A stretch of 64,000 bases of DNA from Paenibacillus silvisoli. GTDB lineage: Bacteria > Bacillota > Bacilli > Paenibacillales > Paenibacillaceae. The notes under the pieces were generated by a model. The model saw only the letters and a program-made list of their open reading frames with translations, did no database searches and had not been told where the DNA came from. Shown here one piece after another: positions 33,200 through 42,638 of the stretch. Made by a program: the position numbers and the translations under genes. The stretch covers positions 4,508,001 through 4,572,000 of the forward strand of contig NZ_CP133017.1 in the NCBI RefSeq assembly GCF_030866765.1, read 5' to 3'. The number at the start of each line of letters is the position of its first letter. Within the stretch, counting starts at the first letter, position 1.

Positions 33200-35335
33200 T
33201 TACAATCCGCGCACCGCGAAGCGCTTATAATGCGTATGGCTTCCGCCTATGCTGGCGAAGCCGACTTGGCCGGTCAGGTATGGCCGGTCCGCGTCTTCGC
33301 CCATCAGCACCTGCTGGCCGTTGATTGAAACGGCAAACCGGTTTCCGACGGCAGCGACCGTAACCGTATAGTCTTGGCCTGCCTCCCATTCGAAGCCGGC
33401 CGAAGCTAGCTCCGTGTAGCCGTTGCCATTTTTCAAGAGACGGACGCGGCCTTCGTCACCTAAACCGACGGCATAAGAGCGGATGCCGCCTTGCACGCGG
33501 AACAGTAGATAATGGCCGCTGCCGGCTTGTGGCGAGACGACGGCTTCAAACGAGTAGTCCTTCCACTTCAAATCGCCGGTATAGCACTCCGCCGGTTCGC
33601 CGCTGTAGCTCCCCGACAGCTCGCCGTTCTCCAGAGCCCAAAGCCCGCGCAGGTAGGTGAACTGGCTCACTTCCTGGTGCAGTCCATGCCAGCGCTCCAT
33701 GCGCTCGTACTGGAAGTCGACGGAGTAATTCGGAACGCCCGAGAATTGCATGCTGTCGATGTAGCAGATCAAATTATCGTTCCAGCCCGCCGTCGGTAGA
33801 AGTTCCATACCCGCTTCTTCGAGACAGACATTCGCCATTGCAGGCAGCTCAAACGAGAGCGGCGTCCATTCTCCCTTCGCGAGCGTGACCGACTCCCCAT
33901 AATGGCGGACATTCGCGTTCCCGTCCTTCACGTACAGCCTCGCCTTGATCGTCTGATCGGTAAATGAAGGAATCATGACCGTCGCCGAGATCTTCTGCCC
34001 CGGATAAATCAACGGCGAGAAGCTCGGATCGTACCGGCTGTCATTAAAATCATGCGGCCGATAATACGTCTGAACATACGCCCGGTAGCCATACCCGCCT
34101 GTCGCCCGATCGAACACAACCTTGAGCGAACGCGATCCGCTAGCTGCAGACTCCGTGACATTCTCGACGAAGCTCGTGACATGTGTTCCGTTGTCGTCCG
34201 CATCGGTGCGGAACGCATGCGTGGAGCCCGGCAGCTCGAAATGGAACCTCGGCGCTTCGCCGTTCAGAATGGCTGCCCAACGCTCCGGCACGTCAGAGCC
34301 TGCGATGCGATAGCCGAAGCCCGCGATGTACGCGGCGCACCAAGGGAGGTCGAGCATATTCAACGTCCCGATGACGCTCGAGCAGCATAGAAAATCATTG
34401 ATCGGCTTGCGCCAGGAATCGTCGATGCCTTCCAGTCCGTTCATGACGCCCATGATCGTCCCGACGTTGGCGACGTTGCAGTCGGTGTCCCAGCCGCACA
34501 TGTTGCAAATATTAATGGCGCGCGAGAAATCGCCGCCCCCGTACAACAAGGAAAGAATAATGACCGCTGCGTTCGGGATAATGTGGCATTCGCCCGGATA
34601 GAGGTGGTAGCCGTAATTCGCTTCGACGAAGCGAAAGGCCTCACGCCAGTTTTCCGGCTGCCCTGCATGATACTCTATTACGGCACGCGTCATTCGAGCG
34701 TAATCGCAGTCCGCCGGAATGACGGATAGTCCGGCATTCAGAATGTCATGAACGTTGCGATGCGTGAATGCAGCCGCAATACATGCCGCGATGAACATGC
34801 CGCCGTACTTGCCGTTCCCGTCATGGGAAACGCTTGCAATTTTTTCCGCGTATTCAGCGGCGAGCGCCGGTTGGCCGGGCGCAATCAAGCCCCAGACGTC
34901 GATAAAAATTTGCCCGCCGATCTGCTCCGCGACGGCAGGCCCATTTTGCTCGATGGAACCGGAACGAGGCGCCATAATGCCGTTTTTCAAATTCTGATAA
35001 GCCGTATGCTCCGTCGATTTGCCATAGCCGCCCCACCAGTAGAAGCCGTGGCCGTCCGGCGCGTAGTTGAGCCAGGTAAGCCCCATCTGCTCCGCCGTAA
35101 TGTCGCGCGTGTATGTATAATCCTCAAGCGCCCGAAGGAAAAACATCGGTCCGTTCGTATCGTCGTCGGCCGCGAAGTTTTTGAACTGGTGCAAATAACC
35201 GGTAATTTCGCCGAACGTCCGCGCAATCCGCTCGTACGTCCACTGCTCGATATTGCCGCCATGCCGCACGCCGATCACTTTGCCAAGCCAGCCTGCGTAA
35301 ACGCGTTCTACATAATCGCCAGGAATTGTCGTCAT
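33200..35335 (-). CDS. ADP-ribosylglycohydrolase-family protein with C-terminal beta-sandwich domain
   Basis: 711 residues, start behind GGAGGCCATT. Residues 1-350 are an ADP-ribosylglycohydrolase/crystallin-J1-type domain: metal sites in FKNFAADDDTNGPMFFL and NICNMCGWDTDCNVANVGTIMG. Residues about 380-710 are two beta-rich segments; the last (DYSFEAVVSPQAGSGHYLLFRVQGGIRSYAVGLGDEG..) looks like a concanavalin-type lectin/laminin-G fold. No signal peptide. The family removes ADP-ribose or splits other N-glycosides; fused lectin-like parts suggest a glycoside substrate. It interrupts the usual polA-mutM adjacency, so it is probably an insertion. Confidence 0.85.
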   Translation of the reverse strand: MTTIPGDYVERVYAGWLGKVIGVRHGGNIEQWTYERIARTFGEITGYLHQFKNFAADDDTNGPMFFLRALEDYTYTRDITAEQMGLTWLNYAPDGHGFYWWGGYGKSTEHTAYQNLKNGIMAPRSGSIEQNGPAVAEQIGGQIFIDVWGLIAPGQPALAAEYAEKIASVSHDGNGKYGGMFIAACIAAAFTHRNVHDILNAGLSVIPADCDYARMTRAVIEYHAGQPENWREAFRFVEANYGYHLYPGECHIIPNAAVIILSLLYGGGDFSRAINICNMCGWDTDCNVANVGTIMGVMNGLEGIDDSWRKPINDFLCCSSVIGTLNMLDLPWCAAYIAGFGYRIAGSDVPERWAAILNGEAPRFHFELPGSTHAFRTDADDNGTHVTSFVENVTESAASGSRSLKVVFDRATGGYGYRAYVQTYYRPHDFNDSRYDPSFSPLIYPGQKISATVMIPSFTDQTIKARLYVKDGNANVRHYGESVTLAKGEWTPLSFELPAMANVCLEEAGMELLPTAGWNDNLICYIDSMQFSGVPNYSVDFQYERMERWHGLHQEVSQFTYLRGLWALENGELSGSYSGEPAECYTGDLKWKDYSFEAVVSPQAGSGHYLLFRVQGGIRSYAVGLGDEGRVRLLKNGNGYTELASAGFEWEAGQDYTVTVAAVGNRFAVSINGQQVLMGEDADRPYLTGQVGFASIGGSHTHYKRFAVRGL

Positions 35336-35452
35336 AATGGCCTCCTCGTCTTCTCTCGTCTGCCCATCGGGAGCGCTGCTGCCCGTCCACTCTAGCTTAC
35401 ATCATGGAAGCGCTGCCGAAAATAGACAATTACGAACAGACTGACGATTCGT

Positions 35453-35499
35453 ACAAAAAAAGAAACCCGCAGCCATAAACGATCCGGCGCGGGCTTCCT
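35453..35499 (-). terminator. Terminator of polA
   Basis: GAAACCCGC / GCGGGCTTC stem; the minus-strand transcript ends in a seven-T run. It lies directly after the polA stop. Confidence 0.82.
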
Positions 35500-35503
35500 A
35501 TTA

Positions 35504-38161
35504 TTATTTCGCTTCGTACCAGTTGTCCCCGAAGCTCACGTCCGCCTTCAACGGCACGTCCAGCTTCAAGGCGCTCTCCATCACTTGCGGGACGAGCGTC
35601 TTCATCAGCTCCAGCTCCTCGGCCGGCACTTCGAAAACAAGTTCGTCATGCACCTGCAGCAGCATGCGGCTGCGCAGTCCGCGCTCGCGGAGCTCCTTGT
35701 CCATGTTGACCATGGCCAGCTTGATAATATCCGCCGCGGTGCCTTGGATCGGCGTATTCATCGCCGTCCGCTCCGCGAAGGAACGCAGGTTGAAGTTCGA
35801 CGCTTTAATATCCGTCAAGTACCTGCGGCGCTCCAGCAGCGTCGTCACATAGCCGTCGTTCCGGGCCTGCGCGACGATATTGTCCATATACGCCCGGACT
35901 CCTTGGAACACTTCGAAATACTGCTCGATAAACATTTCCGCATCCTTGCGCGCAATGCCGAGGTTATTCGCCAAGCCAAAGCCGCTGATGCCGTACACGA
36001 TGCCGAAGTTGACCGCTTTCGCCTGGCGGCGCATATTCGCATCCACCTGGTCGGCCGTAACGCCGAAGACGTCCATCGCGGTTTTCGTATGGATATCGGT
36101 ATCCTCGATAAACGCCTGCTTCATCTTCTCGTCGCCGGAAATATGGGCGAGCACGCGAAGCTCGATCTGCGAGTAGTCCGCCGCGAGAATATGCCAGCCC
36201 GGCTCGGACGGCACGAACGCCTTGCGAATGCGGCGGCCTTCCTCAAGCCGGATCGGGATGTTCTGCAGGTTCGGGAATTGGCTCGACAAGCGGCCCGTCG
36301 CGGCAATCGTCTGGCGGTAGTACGTATGCACCTTGCCCGTATCGCGGCGGATCTCCTTCAGCAAGCCTTCCACGTACGTCGACTGCAGCTTCGCCAGCTG
36401 GCGGTAATGGAGGATCAGCTTGACGATTTCATGATACGGCTCCAGCTTCTCCAGCACTTCCGCATCGGTCGAATAGCCCGTCTTCGTCTTCTTCCACGCC
36501 GGCAAGCCCAGCTTCTCGAACAGCACCTCGCCTAACTGACGAGGCGAGTTAATGTTGAACTCCATACCCGCATGCGCGTAAATATCGCTCATATATTGCG
36601 CGACGTTCTTCTCCAGCTCGGCGCCAAGGTCCTCCAGCACGGAGGCGTCAACCTTGATGCCCTGCTTCTCCATACCGGCGAGGACAACGGCGAGCGGCTG
36701 CTCCAGCTCATAGCAAAGCTTGCTCATATGGCCCTTCTCCAGCTCCTCGGTCAGCAGCGGCACGAGCCTGCGTACGGCATCCGCCTTCGCCGCCAAGTGG
36801 GCAGCCAGCACCTCCGCGCCCGGCACCTGGAACTTCGCTCCTTTGCCGTAGACCGCTTCGTCGGTCTGAATCGCCGCGAGCCGGTGGCGCTGAATGAGCG
36901 CCGCCAGCGTCTGGCTCGTTTCCGTCGGATCGAGCAGGTACGCGGCAAGAAGCGCGTCGAAGGTGACGCCGCGCAGCTCGATGCCAAGCCAAGATAGAGC
37001 CAGCTCGGCTTTATGCAGATCGTAGCCCTTCTTCGGCGCCTTCTCATCTTCCAGCCAGCTGCGGATCGTGCCCGAAAGCGCACCGCCCATGAGATCGTCG
37101 TACGTCAGCACGGCGACGCGCTCGCCGCTTGCCACGGCCAGGCCGATCAGCCTCGCCTGATGCGGGTTGTCGCCGATTCCTTCGATGTAGATGCTTTCGG
37201 CATTCGCAAGCAGCGAAGACAGTCCATCCGCCGTCAATCCGCCAGCCGTCTCAACCGAATAGGTTGCTTCGGCAAGCTCCGCATCAACCGCACCGCCCGC
37301 TTCCGGCAGCGCAAGCCGCTCAATAAGCGACCTAAACTCCAGCTTGCGGAACATATCGCCAAGCGCCGCTCCGTCGTAGCCGTTATAAACAAGCTCGTCC
37401 GCTTTGTTCTCCAGCGGCACCTCGCGGTAGATCGTAGCCAGCTTCTTGCTCATCAGCGCATCGTCTTGATGGGCTTCGACCTTCTCTTTCATCTTGCCTT
37501 TAATCTCGTTCGTATTGGCCAGCACGCCTTCCACGCTGCCGAATTCGTGCAGCAGCTTGAGCGCCGTCTTCTCGCCGACGCCCGGAATGCCCGGAATGTT
37601 ATCGGACGTATCGCCCATAAGCCCTTTCAAATCGATGATTTGCAGCGGCGTCAAGCCGTAGCGCTCTTGGATTTGAGCCGGGTCGTACCGCTCGACGTCG
37701 GTTACGCCTTTGCGGGTCAGCGCGATCGTCACATGGTCCGAAGCAAGCTGCAGCATGTCCTTATCGCCGGAAACGACAACCGTCTCGACGCCGTTCTCGT
37801 CGGCGATCCGGCTGAGCGTGCCGATGATATCGTCGGCCTCATAGCCGGGGAGCTCGTACTGCGCGATGCTAAACGAGCGCAGCAGCTCCTTAAGCACCGG
37901 AAACTGCTCCGATAGCTCCGGCGGCGTCTTCTCGCGTCCGCCTTTGTACTCCGCATAGCCCTCGTGGCGGAACGTCACCTTGCCCGCGTCGAACGCGACG
38001 AGCATGTGGGTTGGCCTCTCTTCCTCCAGCAGCTTCAGCAGCATGGTCGTGAAGCCGTACACCGCATTGGTGTGCAGCCCCGAAGAATTCGTCAGCGGCG
38101 GCATCGCGAAGAACGCGCGGTAAATGATGCTGTTGCCGTCAATCAATACCCATTTATCCAT
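35504..38161 (-). CDS. polA: DNA polymerase I
   Basis: 885 residues from the ATG at 38161 (GAGGTG upstream); an in-frame extension to 38218 is unlikely. The 5'-nuclease domain spans about 1-290 (LIDGNSIIYRAFFA, GYEADDIIGTL, GDKDMLQL). A 3'-5' exonuclease-like domain follows at about 310-470, with its metal ligands lost (IYIEGI where active enzymes have DxE), as in thermophilic Bacillus enzymes. The polymerase domain spans about 480-885 (DYSQIELRVLAHIS, RRQAKAVNFGIVYGISGFGLA, QVHDELVFE). It fills gaps and removes RNA primers. It begins the conserved block with mutM, ytaF and coaE. Confidence 0.97.
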   Translation of the reverse strand: MDKWVLIDGNSIIYRAFFAMPPLTNSSGLHTNAVYGFTTMLLKLLEEERPTHMLVAFDAGKVTFRHEGYAEYKGGREKTPPELSEQFPVLKELLRSFSIAQYELPGYEADDIIGTLSRIADENGVETVVVSGDKDMLQLASDHVTIALTRKGVTDVERYDPAQIQERYGLTPLQIIDLKGLMGDTSDNIPGIPGVGEKTALKLLHEFGSVEGVLANTNEIKGKMKEKVEAHQDDALMSKKLATIYREVPLENKADELVYNGYDGAALGDMFRKLEFRSLIERLALPEAGGAVDAELAEATYSVETAGGLTADGLSSLLANAESIYIEGIGDNPHQARLIGLAVASGERVAVLTYDDLMGGALSGTIRSWLEDEKAPKKGYDLHKAELALSWLGIELRGVTFDALLAAYLLDPTETSQTLAALIQRHRLAAIQTDEAVYGKGAKFQVPGAEVLAAHLAAKADAVRRLVPLLTEELEKGHMSKLCYELEQPLAVVLAGMEKQGIKVDASVLEDLGAELEKNVAQYMSDIYAHAGMEFNINSPRQLGEVLFEKLGLPAWKKTKTGYSTDAEVLEKLEPYHEIVKLILHYRQLAKLQSTYVEGLLKEIRRDTGKVHTYYRQTIAATGRLSSQFPNLQNIPIRLEEGRRIRKAFVPSEPGWHILAADYSQIELRVLAHISGDEKMKQAFIEDTDIHTKTAMDVFGVTADQVDANMRRQAKAVNFGIVYGISGFGLANNLGIARKDAEMFIEQYFEVFQGVRAYMDNIVAQARNDGYVTTLLERRRYLTDIKASNFNLRSFAERTAMNTPIQGTAADIIKLAMVNMDKELRERGLRSRMLLQVHDELVFEVPAEELELMKTLVPQVMESALKLDVPLKADVSFGDNWYEAK

Positions 38162-38219
38162 CCGAAAGGCACACCTCACCTTATTTTTCCTAGTGCTATC
38201 ATAGCATAAAGCAAACAAG

Positions 38220-38256
38220 CTTTCCCACTCCCGGCCATGCGGGAGGAACAGGAAAG
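38220..38256 (-). terminator. Probable terminator of the GGDEF/EAL operon
   Basis: CTTTCC..CTCCC / GGGAG..GGAAAG interrupted stem between the EAL gene stop and the polA start, followed on the minus strand by a T-rich tail (CTTGTTTGCTTTATG). Confidence 0.6.
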
Positions 38257-38278
38257 TTGTCTCATGTGAATAACCCGG

Positions 38279-39463
38279 TTAACCGGTAATCGGTCCCGGT
38301 CTGCCGAGCAAATACCCTTGCGCGTAATGCACGCCGATGGATCGGATGTACTGCAGCTCGCTCTCTTCCTCGATGCCTTCGGCTACGAGCGAAATGCCCA
38401 TCTTGGCGGCTAAATCCGTAAACGTCTGTACCAGATGCGCCTTCATGCCGTCCTGATGGATGCCGTGAATGAGCGAGCGGTCGATTTTAATATAATCCGG
38501 CTCGAGCTCCACGATCGATTGCAGCGACGAATAGCCTGCGCCTGCGTCATCGATGGCGATCTCATAGCCTTGATTGCGATAATGCTGCAGCACCCGCTTC
38601 GCGGCGCCGAAATCCTCGATCGAGCTGCGTTCCGTAATCTCGAATACGACATGATGAGGAGACAGACCGCATTTCTCGAGCATCAGCATCGTGCGCCCTG
38701 TCGTGAACGACGGGTCGTTCATGATTTTGGCGGTGATGTTGATGAACAGCTTCTGGCCCGCGGCGAATCCGGCGCTGCCTTCGATCGCACGCTCTCTCGC
38801 TAAGCGATCCAGCGAATAGATAAGGCCTTCCTCCGCGGCAAAATCAAACAGCTGCAGCGGTCCGTCGAACCAGCGCCGATCCGGCAATCGCGACAGCGCT
38901 TCATAGCCGTACACCTCTTCCGTTCCGCCTTGCAGCGAAATAATCGGCTGATACGCCGGCTGGATGAGCCGATCCAGCAGAATCTGCTCCAGCGCTCTGC
39001 GTCTCAGGCTCCGTTCCGTTGCCCCGTTATGCTGTCCGTGGATGATCGCTCGTTTAATCCCGTCGTAAATTCGCTCCTCTTCCGATGAAATTCCCGCATT
39101 GAGGCAAGATACGCCCGCATGAAGCTTCAGCTCCGGCACGACGCCGCCGAAAAAGGTTTCCATGAAGCGCGTTTCCCACTCCTGTCTAAGTCTGCTTCCC
39201 AGCTCAAGCAGCTGTTCTTCCGGCTGCTTGCGGTGCACGAACGGGAGGGTGAGGCACACGAACAGGTCGTCCCGCAGCCATAGCCTCGTTAGGCCGTTCA
39301 CGCCGCAGGCTTCCTGTTCTTTAATAAGCTGTTCGGCAAAACGGCGCCATTTCGCCTGAAGCCGTGCCCTGACCTCGGGTTGATCCGCAGCCTTGCCCTG
39401 CCAAGCGAAATATATAATTCCCATTCGATCGGCTTCTTGAGCCGTATGTAAAATCGCGTTCAC
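38279..39463 (-). CDS. EAL-domain cyclic di-GMP phosphodiesterase
   Basis: 394 residues from the GTG at 39463, which overlaps the upstream GGDEF gene stop by GTGA and has GGGAGAGGGAG before it. The N-terminal ~150 residues are of unknown fold. The EAL domain spans about 155-390 with the catalytic set: YGYEALSR, FINITAKIMND, FEITERSS, AIDDAGAGYSSLQSI, DYIKIDRSLI, VAEGIEEESEL and AQGYLLGRP. All metal- and base-contacting residues seem present, so active c-di-GMP hydrolysis is likely. Its partner is the CBS-GGDEF protein. Confidence 0.93.
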   Translation of the reverse strand: MNAILHTAQEADRMGIIYFAWQGKAADQPEVRARLQAKWRRFAEQLIKEQEACGVNGLTRLWLRDDLFVCLTLPFVHRKQPEEQLLELGSRLRQEWETRFMETFFGGVVPELKLHAGVSCLNAGISSEEERIYDGIKRAIIHGQHNGATERSLRRRALEQILLDRLIQPAYQPIISLQGGTEEVYGYEALSRLPDRRWFDGPLQLFDFAAEEGLIYSLDRLARERAIEGSAGFAAGQKLFINITAKIMNDPSFTTGRTMLMLEKCGLSPHHVVFEITERSSIEDFGAAKRVLQHYRNQGYEIAIDDAGAGYSSLQSIVELEPDYIKIDRSLIHGIHQDGMKAHLVQTFTDLAAKMGISLVAEGIEEESELQYIRSIGVHYAQGYLLGRPGPITG

Positions 39464-41070
39464 GTTACTCCCTCTCCCAGATGCATTCCGAATACGTCCG
39501 CTGCAACACAGGCGCTGCCCCGGATCGCTTTTGCCTGTTTCTTCACGCGAGCTGCCGCTTGCGAGATATCCGCGGGCGTGACGGGCTTCTCCCCGTCCCA
39601 ACACAAGAGCGACAACGATAACGAAACGCCTTCCTGCTGTACCGAAGTGCCATTCCGGTCCACGACGCCGCCGGCAGGCTGGTCCGAGTCACCGTAATAG
39701 CCGCGAACGCCGCTGTCAAATCTGGCAAGCAGCAGCCGGCACAGCTTCTCCGCATCCTGCCGTTCGGTGAGCACGATAAAGTCGTCCCCGCCGATATGGC
39801 CGATGAAGCTGTCCTTGCTCCCGCCGAGCTGCTCGATTTCCTGCAGCACCGACGCGAGAAAACGGATCAAGGCGTCGCCCTGGCTAAACCCGAAGCAATC
39901 GTTGAACCATTTAAAATAATCCAAATCCGCATAAATGATGGCAAAAGGTTTCCCCAAATCGATCCGCCGCTGCAATTCGCGCTGAATGGAGGCGTTGCCG
40001 GGCAGGCCCGTTAACGGATTGGCCTTCATCGCTTCCTCCGTCCGGAGCTGCGTCATACACTCCAGGATGGAGCGGACCGAAGCCGCGCCAAGCAGCTTGC
40101 CGCCGCGCGTAATGAGCACGAGATGGTAGAGGCGCGATATATCCCGCGCCATCGCGAGCTGCACGACCTGCTCAACCGGAAGCTCGGCGTCGACCGCCAG
40201 CGCTTCCTGATCCATGATTTTCGAAATGGCCCGGTTCCAATAAAGCGGCAATCCGAATTGGCCGGCGAGCAGCTGATTCATGTTTTCTTTCATCACAAGA
40301 CCGACTGGCTTGCCGTCTTCCACGACCGCCGCGCCTTGAACATGCGGGTTGGTTTCGAAGAGCCGGGACAAGTCGGAAACCAGCGCCGTCTTCGATACGA
40401 CGAGCGCCGTCTTGGCCAGCGACCCGATCGACGCGAAGGATGGCATGCTTCTCACATGCACTTCTTGCACGTCCTGTTCTTCCTCGCGGTCGCGCAGCGG
40501 ATTCAGCTCTGCTTGTACCGCTGCCGACTGCGCGTCCTCGGTGTGGCGGTCGCGCGAACGCAATGCGCGCATGTCGCGAATGCGCTGCCGGATCATTGAA
40601 GCTATGGCCTCTTTCATAGCTGTATATATACTCGCTTCAATCGACCTGGCATTCCCTGTCGGGTAAGCAACGGCATGTCCGATCGCGTAGGCGGCTTTCC
40701 CGTTCGCCCGGCGCAGCTGCGCCTCGCGGTCCGCGGAAAGAGCATCTTTAAGCCATCGGCCAAGCGAATCCACGCCTTTGCGAAGCAGCTTCTCCAGGCG
40801 ATCCTCCGTTGAACCGGTCCGTTCGAAGAAGAAATAACGGTCCGTGCCCATCCGGTAGTGCCAAACGATCGAGCGCTGCTCCCTCATCCAATCCGTTATT
40901 GCCTCTTGAGCCGCGGCGGGTGTACCGCCAAGCAGCTGCAGAGCGATAATGCCGATACCGCCTTGATGCCATCGCTCCGTAAGCCGATGCAGCATCGCTT
41001 TGTCTAATAGTCCATAGCCGATTTCGTCCACAACAATCCCTCTTAGGCGTAAGTCATTTTGACTATCCAT
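39460..41070 (-). CDS. Tandem-CBS and GGDEF-domain protein (diguanylate cyclase)
   Basis: 536 residues. The N-terminal ~220 residues resemble a helical or EAL-remnant region. Two CBS domains lie at about 225-340 (AAVVEDGKPVGLVMKENMNQLLAGQFG; ISKIMDQEALAVDAELPVEQVVQLAM; HLVLITRGGKLLGAASV), then a GGDEF domain at about 350-505 (NPLTGLPGNASIQREL, AIIYADLDYFKWFNDCFG, IGHIGGDDFIVL). GGDDF is a mild variant of GGDEF, probably active. CBS pairs bind adenine nucleotides. Its CBS region is similar to that of the protein at 47350-48474 in the second pst operon. A two-unit PHO-box-like repeat is upstream. Confidence 0.92.
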   Translation of the reverse strand: MDSQNDLRLRGIVVDEIGYGLLDKAMLHRLTERWHQGGIGIIALQLLGGTPAAAQEAITDWMREQRSIVWHYRMGTDRYFFFERTGSTEDRLEKLLRKGVDSLGRWLKDALSADREAQLRRANGKAAYAIGHAVAYPTGNARSIEASIYTAMKEAIASMIRQRIRDMRALRSRDRHTEDAQSAAVQAELNPLRDREEEQDVQEVHVRSMPSFASIGSLAKTALVVSKTALVSDLSRLFETNPHVQGAAVVEDGKPVGLVMKENMNQLLAGQFGLPLYWNRAISKIMDQEALAVDAELPVEQVVQLAMARDISRLYHLVLITRGGKLLGAASVRSILECMTQLRTEEAMKANPLTGLPGNASIQRELQRRIDLGKPFAIIYADLDYFKWFNDCFGFSQGDALIRFLASVLQEIEQLGGSKDSFIGHIGGDDFIVLTERQDAEKLCRLLLARFDSGVRGYYGDSDQPAGGVVDRNGTSVQQEGVSLSLSLLCWDGEKPVTPADISQAAARVKKQAKAIRGSACVAADVFGMHLGEGVT

Positions 41071-41113
41071 GAGACTATTGTAGGAATTATTTGTGATGGG
41101 AGAATTGCCCTAC

Positions 41114-41130
41114 TGTAAAGTCAATGTAAA
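41114..41130 (-). promoter_or_regulatory. PHO-box-like direct repeat upstream of the GGDEF gene
   Basis: On the minus strand TTTACA-N5-TTTACA (units at 41125-41130 and 41114-41119, 11 bases apart), the PhoP half-site pattern, 44 bases before the GGDEF start. It partly overlaps the A run of the phoU terminator, so chance is possible. Confidence 0.4.
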
Positions 41131-41169
41131 AAAATCCGGCTGCCGCGCCATATGCGCAGCAGCCGGATT
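41128..41169 (-). terminator. Terminator of the first pst-phoU operon
   Basis: AATCCGGCTGC / GCAGCCGGATT stem, 12 bases after the phoU stop, with an A run on the left (T on the minus strand). Confidence 0.88.
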
Positions 41170-41180
41170 CGGACGGAAAA

Positions 41181-41840
41181 TTACATATTCAAATCAGGGC
41201 GCTTGCCGGTTACGAGATAAACGACGCTTTCGCCGATATTCGTGGCGTGATCGGCGATCCGCTCGATATAGCGGCCGACGAAGCTGATCAAGCTGGTCTG
41301 CGAAACGGTCATAGGATTCTCGATCATGAGCGCGAACAAATCGCGAATCACTTCGCTGAACAGCGCGTCGACCTTATCGTCGTCCTGCGCCATTTTGCAA
41401 GCGAGATTCACGTTTTCATCCACGTACGATTGAATCGATTCGTGAATCATCTGGGCGGTAATTTCGGCCATCCGCGGCAAATCGATCAGCGGCTTGACCA
41501 GCTGCTGGCCTTCCAGACGAACGACGACCTTCGCGATGTCGACCGACAGATCGCCCATCCGTTCCAAATCGGCAGCCATCTTGAACGCGGTCAATATCCG
41601 GCGCAAATCCTTTGCCACCGGCTGCTGCGTCGCGATCATGCGGGCGCCCAAATCATTGATGCTCTCTTCCAGCTGATTCAGCTTCATGTCTTCCGCAATA
41701 ATATGGCGGGCGCGTTCGGCGTCTACGGCCTGGAGCGCCTCCATCGCATCGGTAAGCCCCTTCTCCACGCGGACGCCCATCTCGACCAGCTTCTCCTTCA
41801 GAAGCAATAAACCTTCGTCCAGCTCTTTCCGTTTGATCAT
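41181..41840 (-). CDS. phoU: Phosphate signalling protein PhoU (copy 1)
   Basis: 219 residues: two repeated three-helix bundles. The repeated metal-binding motif is seen in AFKMAADLERMGDLSVDIAKV and FVGRYIERIADHATNIGESVVYL. PhoU dampens Pho-regulon signalling and phosphate uptake by contacting PstB and the PhoR kinase. It is the last gene of pstS-pstC-pstA-pstB-phoU. It is strongly similar to the second copy at 45771-46433, pointing to an old operon duplication or acquisition. Confidence 0.96.
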   Translation of the reverse strand: MIKRKELDEGLLLLKEKLVEMGVRVEKGLTDAMEALQAVDAERARHIIAEDMKLNQLEESINDLGARMIATQQPVAKDLRRILTAFKMAADLERMGDLSVDIAKVVVRLEGQQLVKPLIDLPRMAEITAQMIHESIQSYVDENVNLACKMAQDDDKVDALFSEVIRDLFALMIENPMTVSQTSLISFVGRYIERIADHATNIGESVVYLVTGKRPDLNM

Positions 41841-41864
41841 CCGCTGCGCCCCCTTTAGGATCCG

Positions 41865-42632
41865 TTACCCGAATCGACCCGAAATGTAATCGTCGGTCGC
41901 CTTCTCCGATGGGTTCGTGAAGATTTTGTCCGTAACATCATACTCCACCACTTTACCCATGTAGAAGAAAGCGGTCTTATCCGATACGCGAGCCGCCTGA
42001 TGCATGTTATGCGTCACGATGACGATCGTATAATCCTGCTTCAGCTCCGAGATCAGCTCTTCGACCTTCGCGGTCGAAACAGGGTCAAGCGCGGAAGCCG
42101 GTTCGTCCATTAAGATCACCTGCGGCTTAACGGCAATCGAGCGCGCGATGCAGAGCCGCTGCTGCTGGCCGCCGGAAAGCGCGAGCGCGGATTGGTGAAG
42201 ACGATCCTTCGTCTCGTCCCAAAGCGCGGCTTTACGCAAGCAATCCTCGACGATCGCGTCCAGCTCCCGCTTGCTGCGCACGCCATGATAGCGCGGACCG
42301 AAAGCGATATTTTCGTAGATGGACTTGTGAAACGGATTCGGACGCTGCCATACCATACCGATCTTCTGCCGCAGCAGGACAACATCGACACCGGGGTCAT
42401 TTATGTTTTCGCCGTTCATCACGATTTCTCCTGTTGTGCGAACGCCGTCAATGGTGTCGTTCATCCGGTTCAAGCTGCGCAGAAACGTCGATTTGCCGCA
42501 GCCGGAAGGGCCGATCAAGGCCGTTACTTCACGGGGAGCGAAATCGAGCGAAACGCCCTTGATCGCTTCCTTCTCCCCGTAGAACACGCGGAGATTCTTT
42601 GATGACAATCCTTCGTTATGCATGTTCGTCAC
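41865..42632 (-). CDS. pstB: Phosphate ABC transporter ATP-binding protein (copy 1)
   Basis: 255 residues. Walker A is GPSGCGKST, the Q-loop region [11 protein letters not shown], the signature [15 protein letters not shown], Walker [12 protein letters not shown] and the switch His [11 protein letters not shown]. The C-terminus DYISGRFG is typical of PstB. It drives phosphate import through PstCA. It lies 6 bases after pstA. An oddity is DEPASAL where most PstB proteins have DEPTSAL. Confidence 0.97.
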   Translation of the reverse strand: MTNMHNEGLSSKNLRVFYGEKEAIKGVSLDFAPREVTALIGPSGCGKSTFLRSLNRMNDTIDGVRTTGEIVMNGENINDPGVDVVLLRQKIGMVWQRPNPFHKSIYENIAFGPRYHGVRSKRELDAIVEDCLRKAALWDETKDRLHQSALALSGGQQQRLCIARSIAVKPQVILMDEPASALDPVSTAKVEELISELKQDYTIVIVTHNMHQAARVSDKTAFFYMGKVVEYDVTDKIFTNPSEKATDDYISGRFG

Positions 42633-42638
42633 CCTTCC

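Noticed and set aside
41114-41130. The PHO-like pair as proof of PhoP control of the GGDEF gene
   Set aside because: Only two units, overlapping a terminator A run. Kept as a low-confidence site, not as proof.
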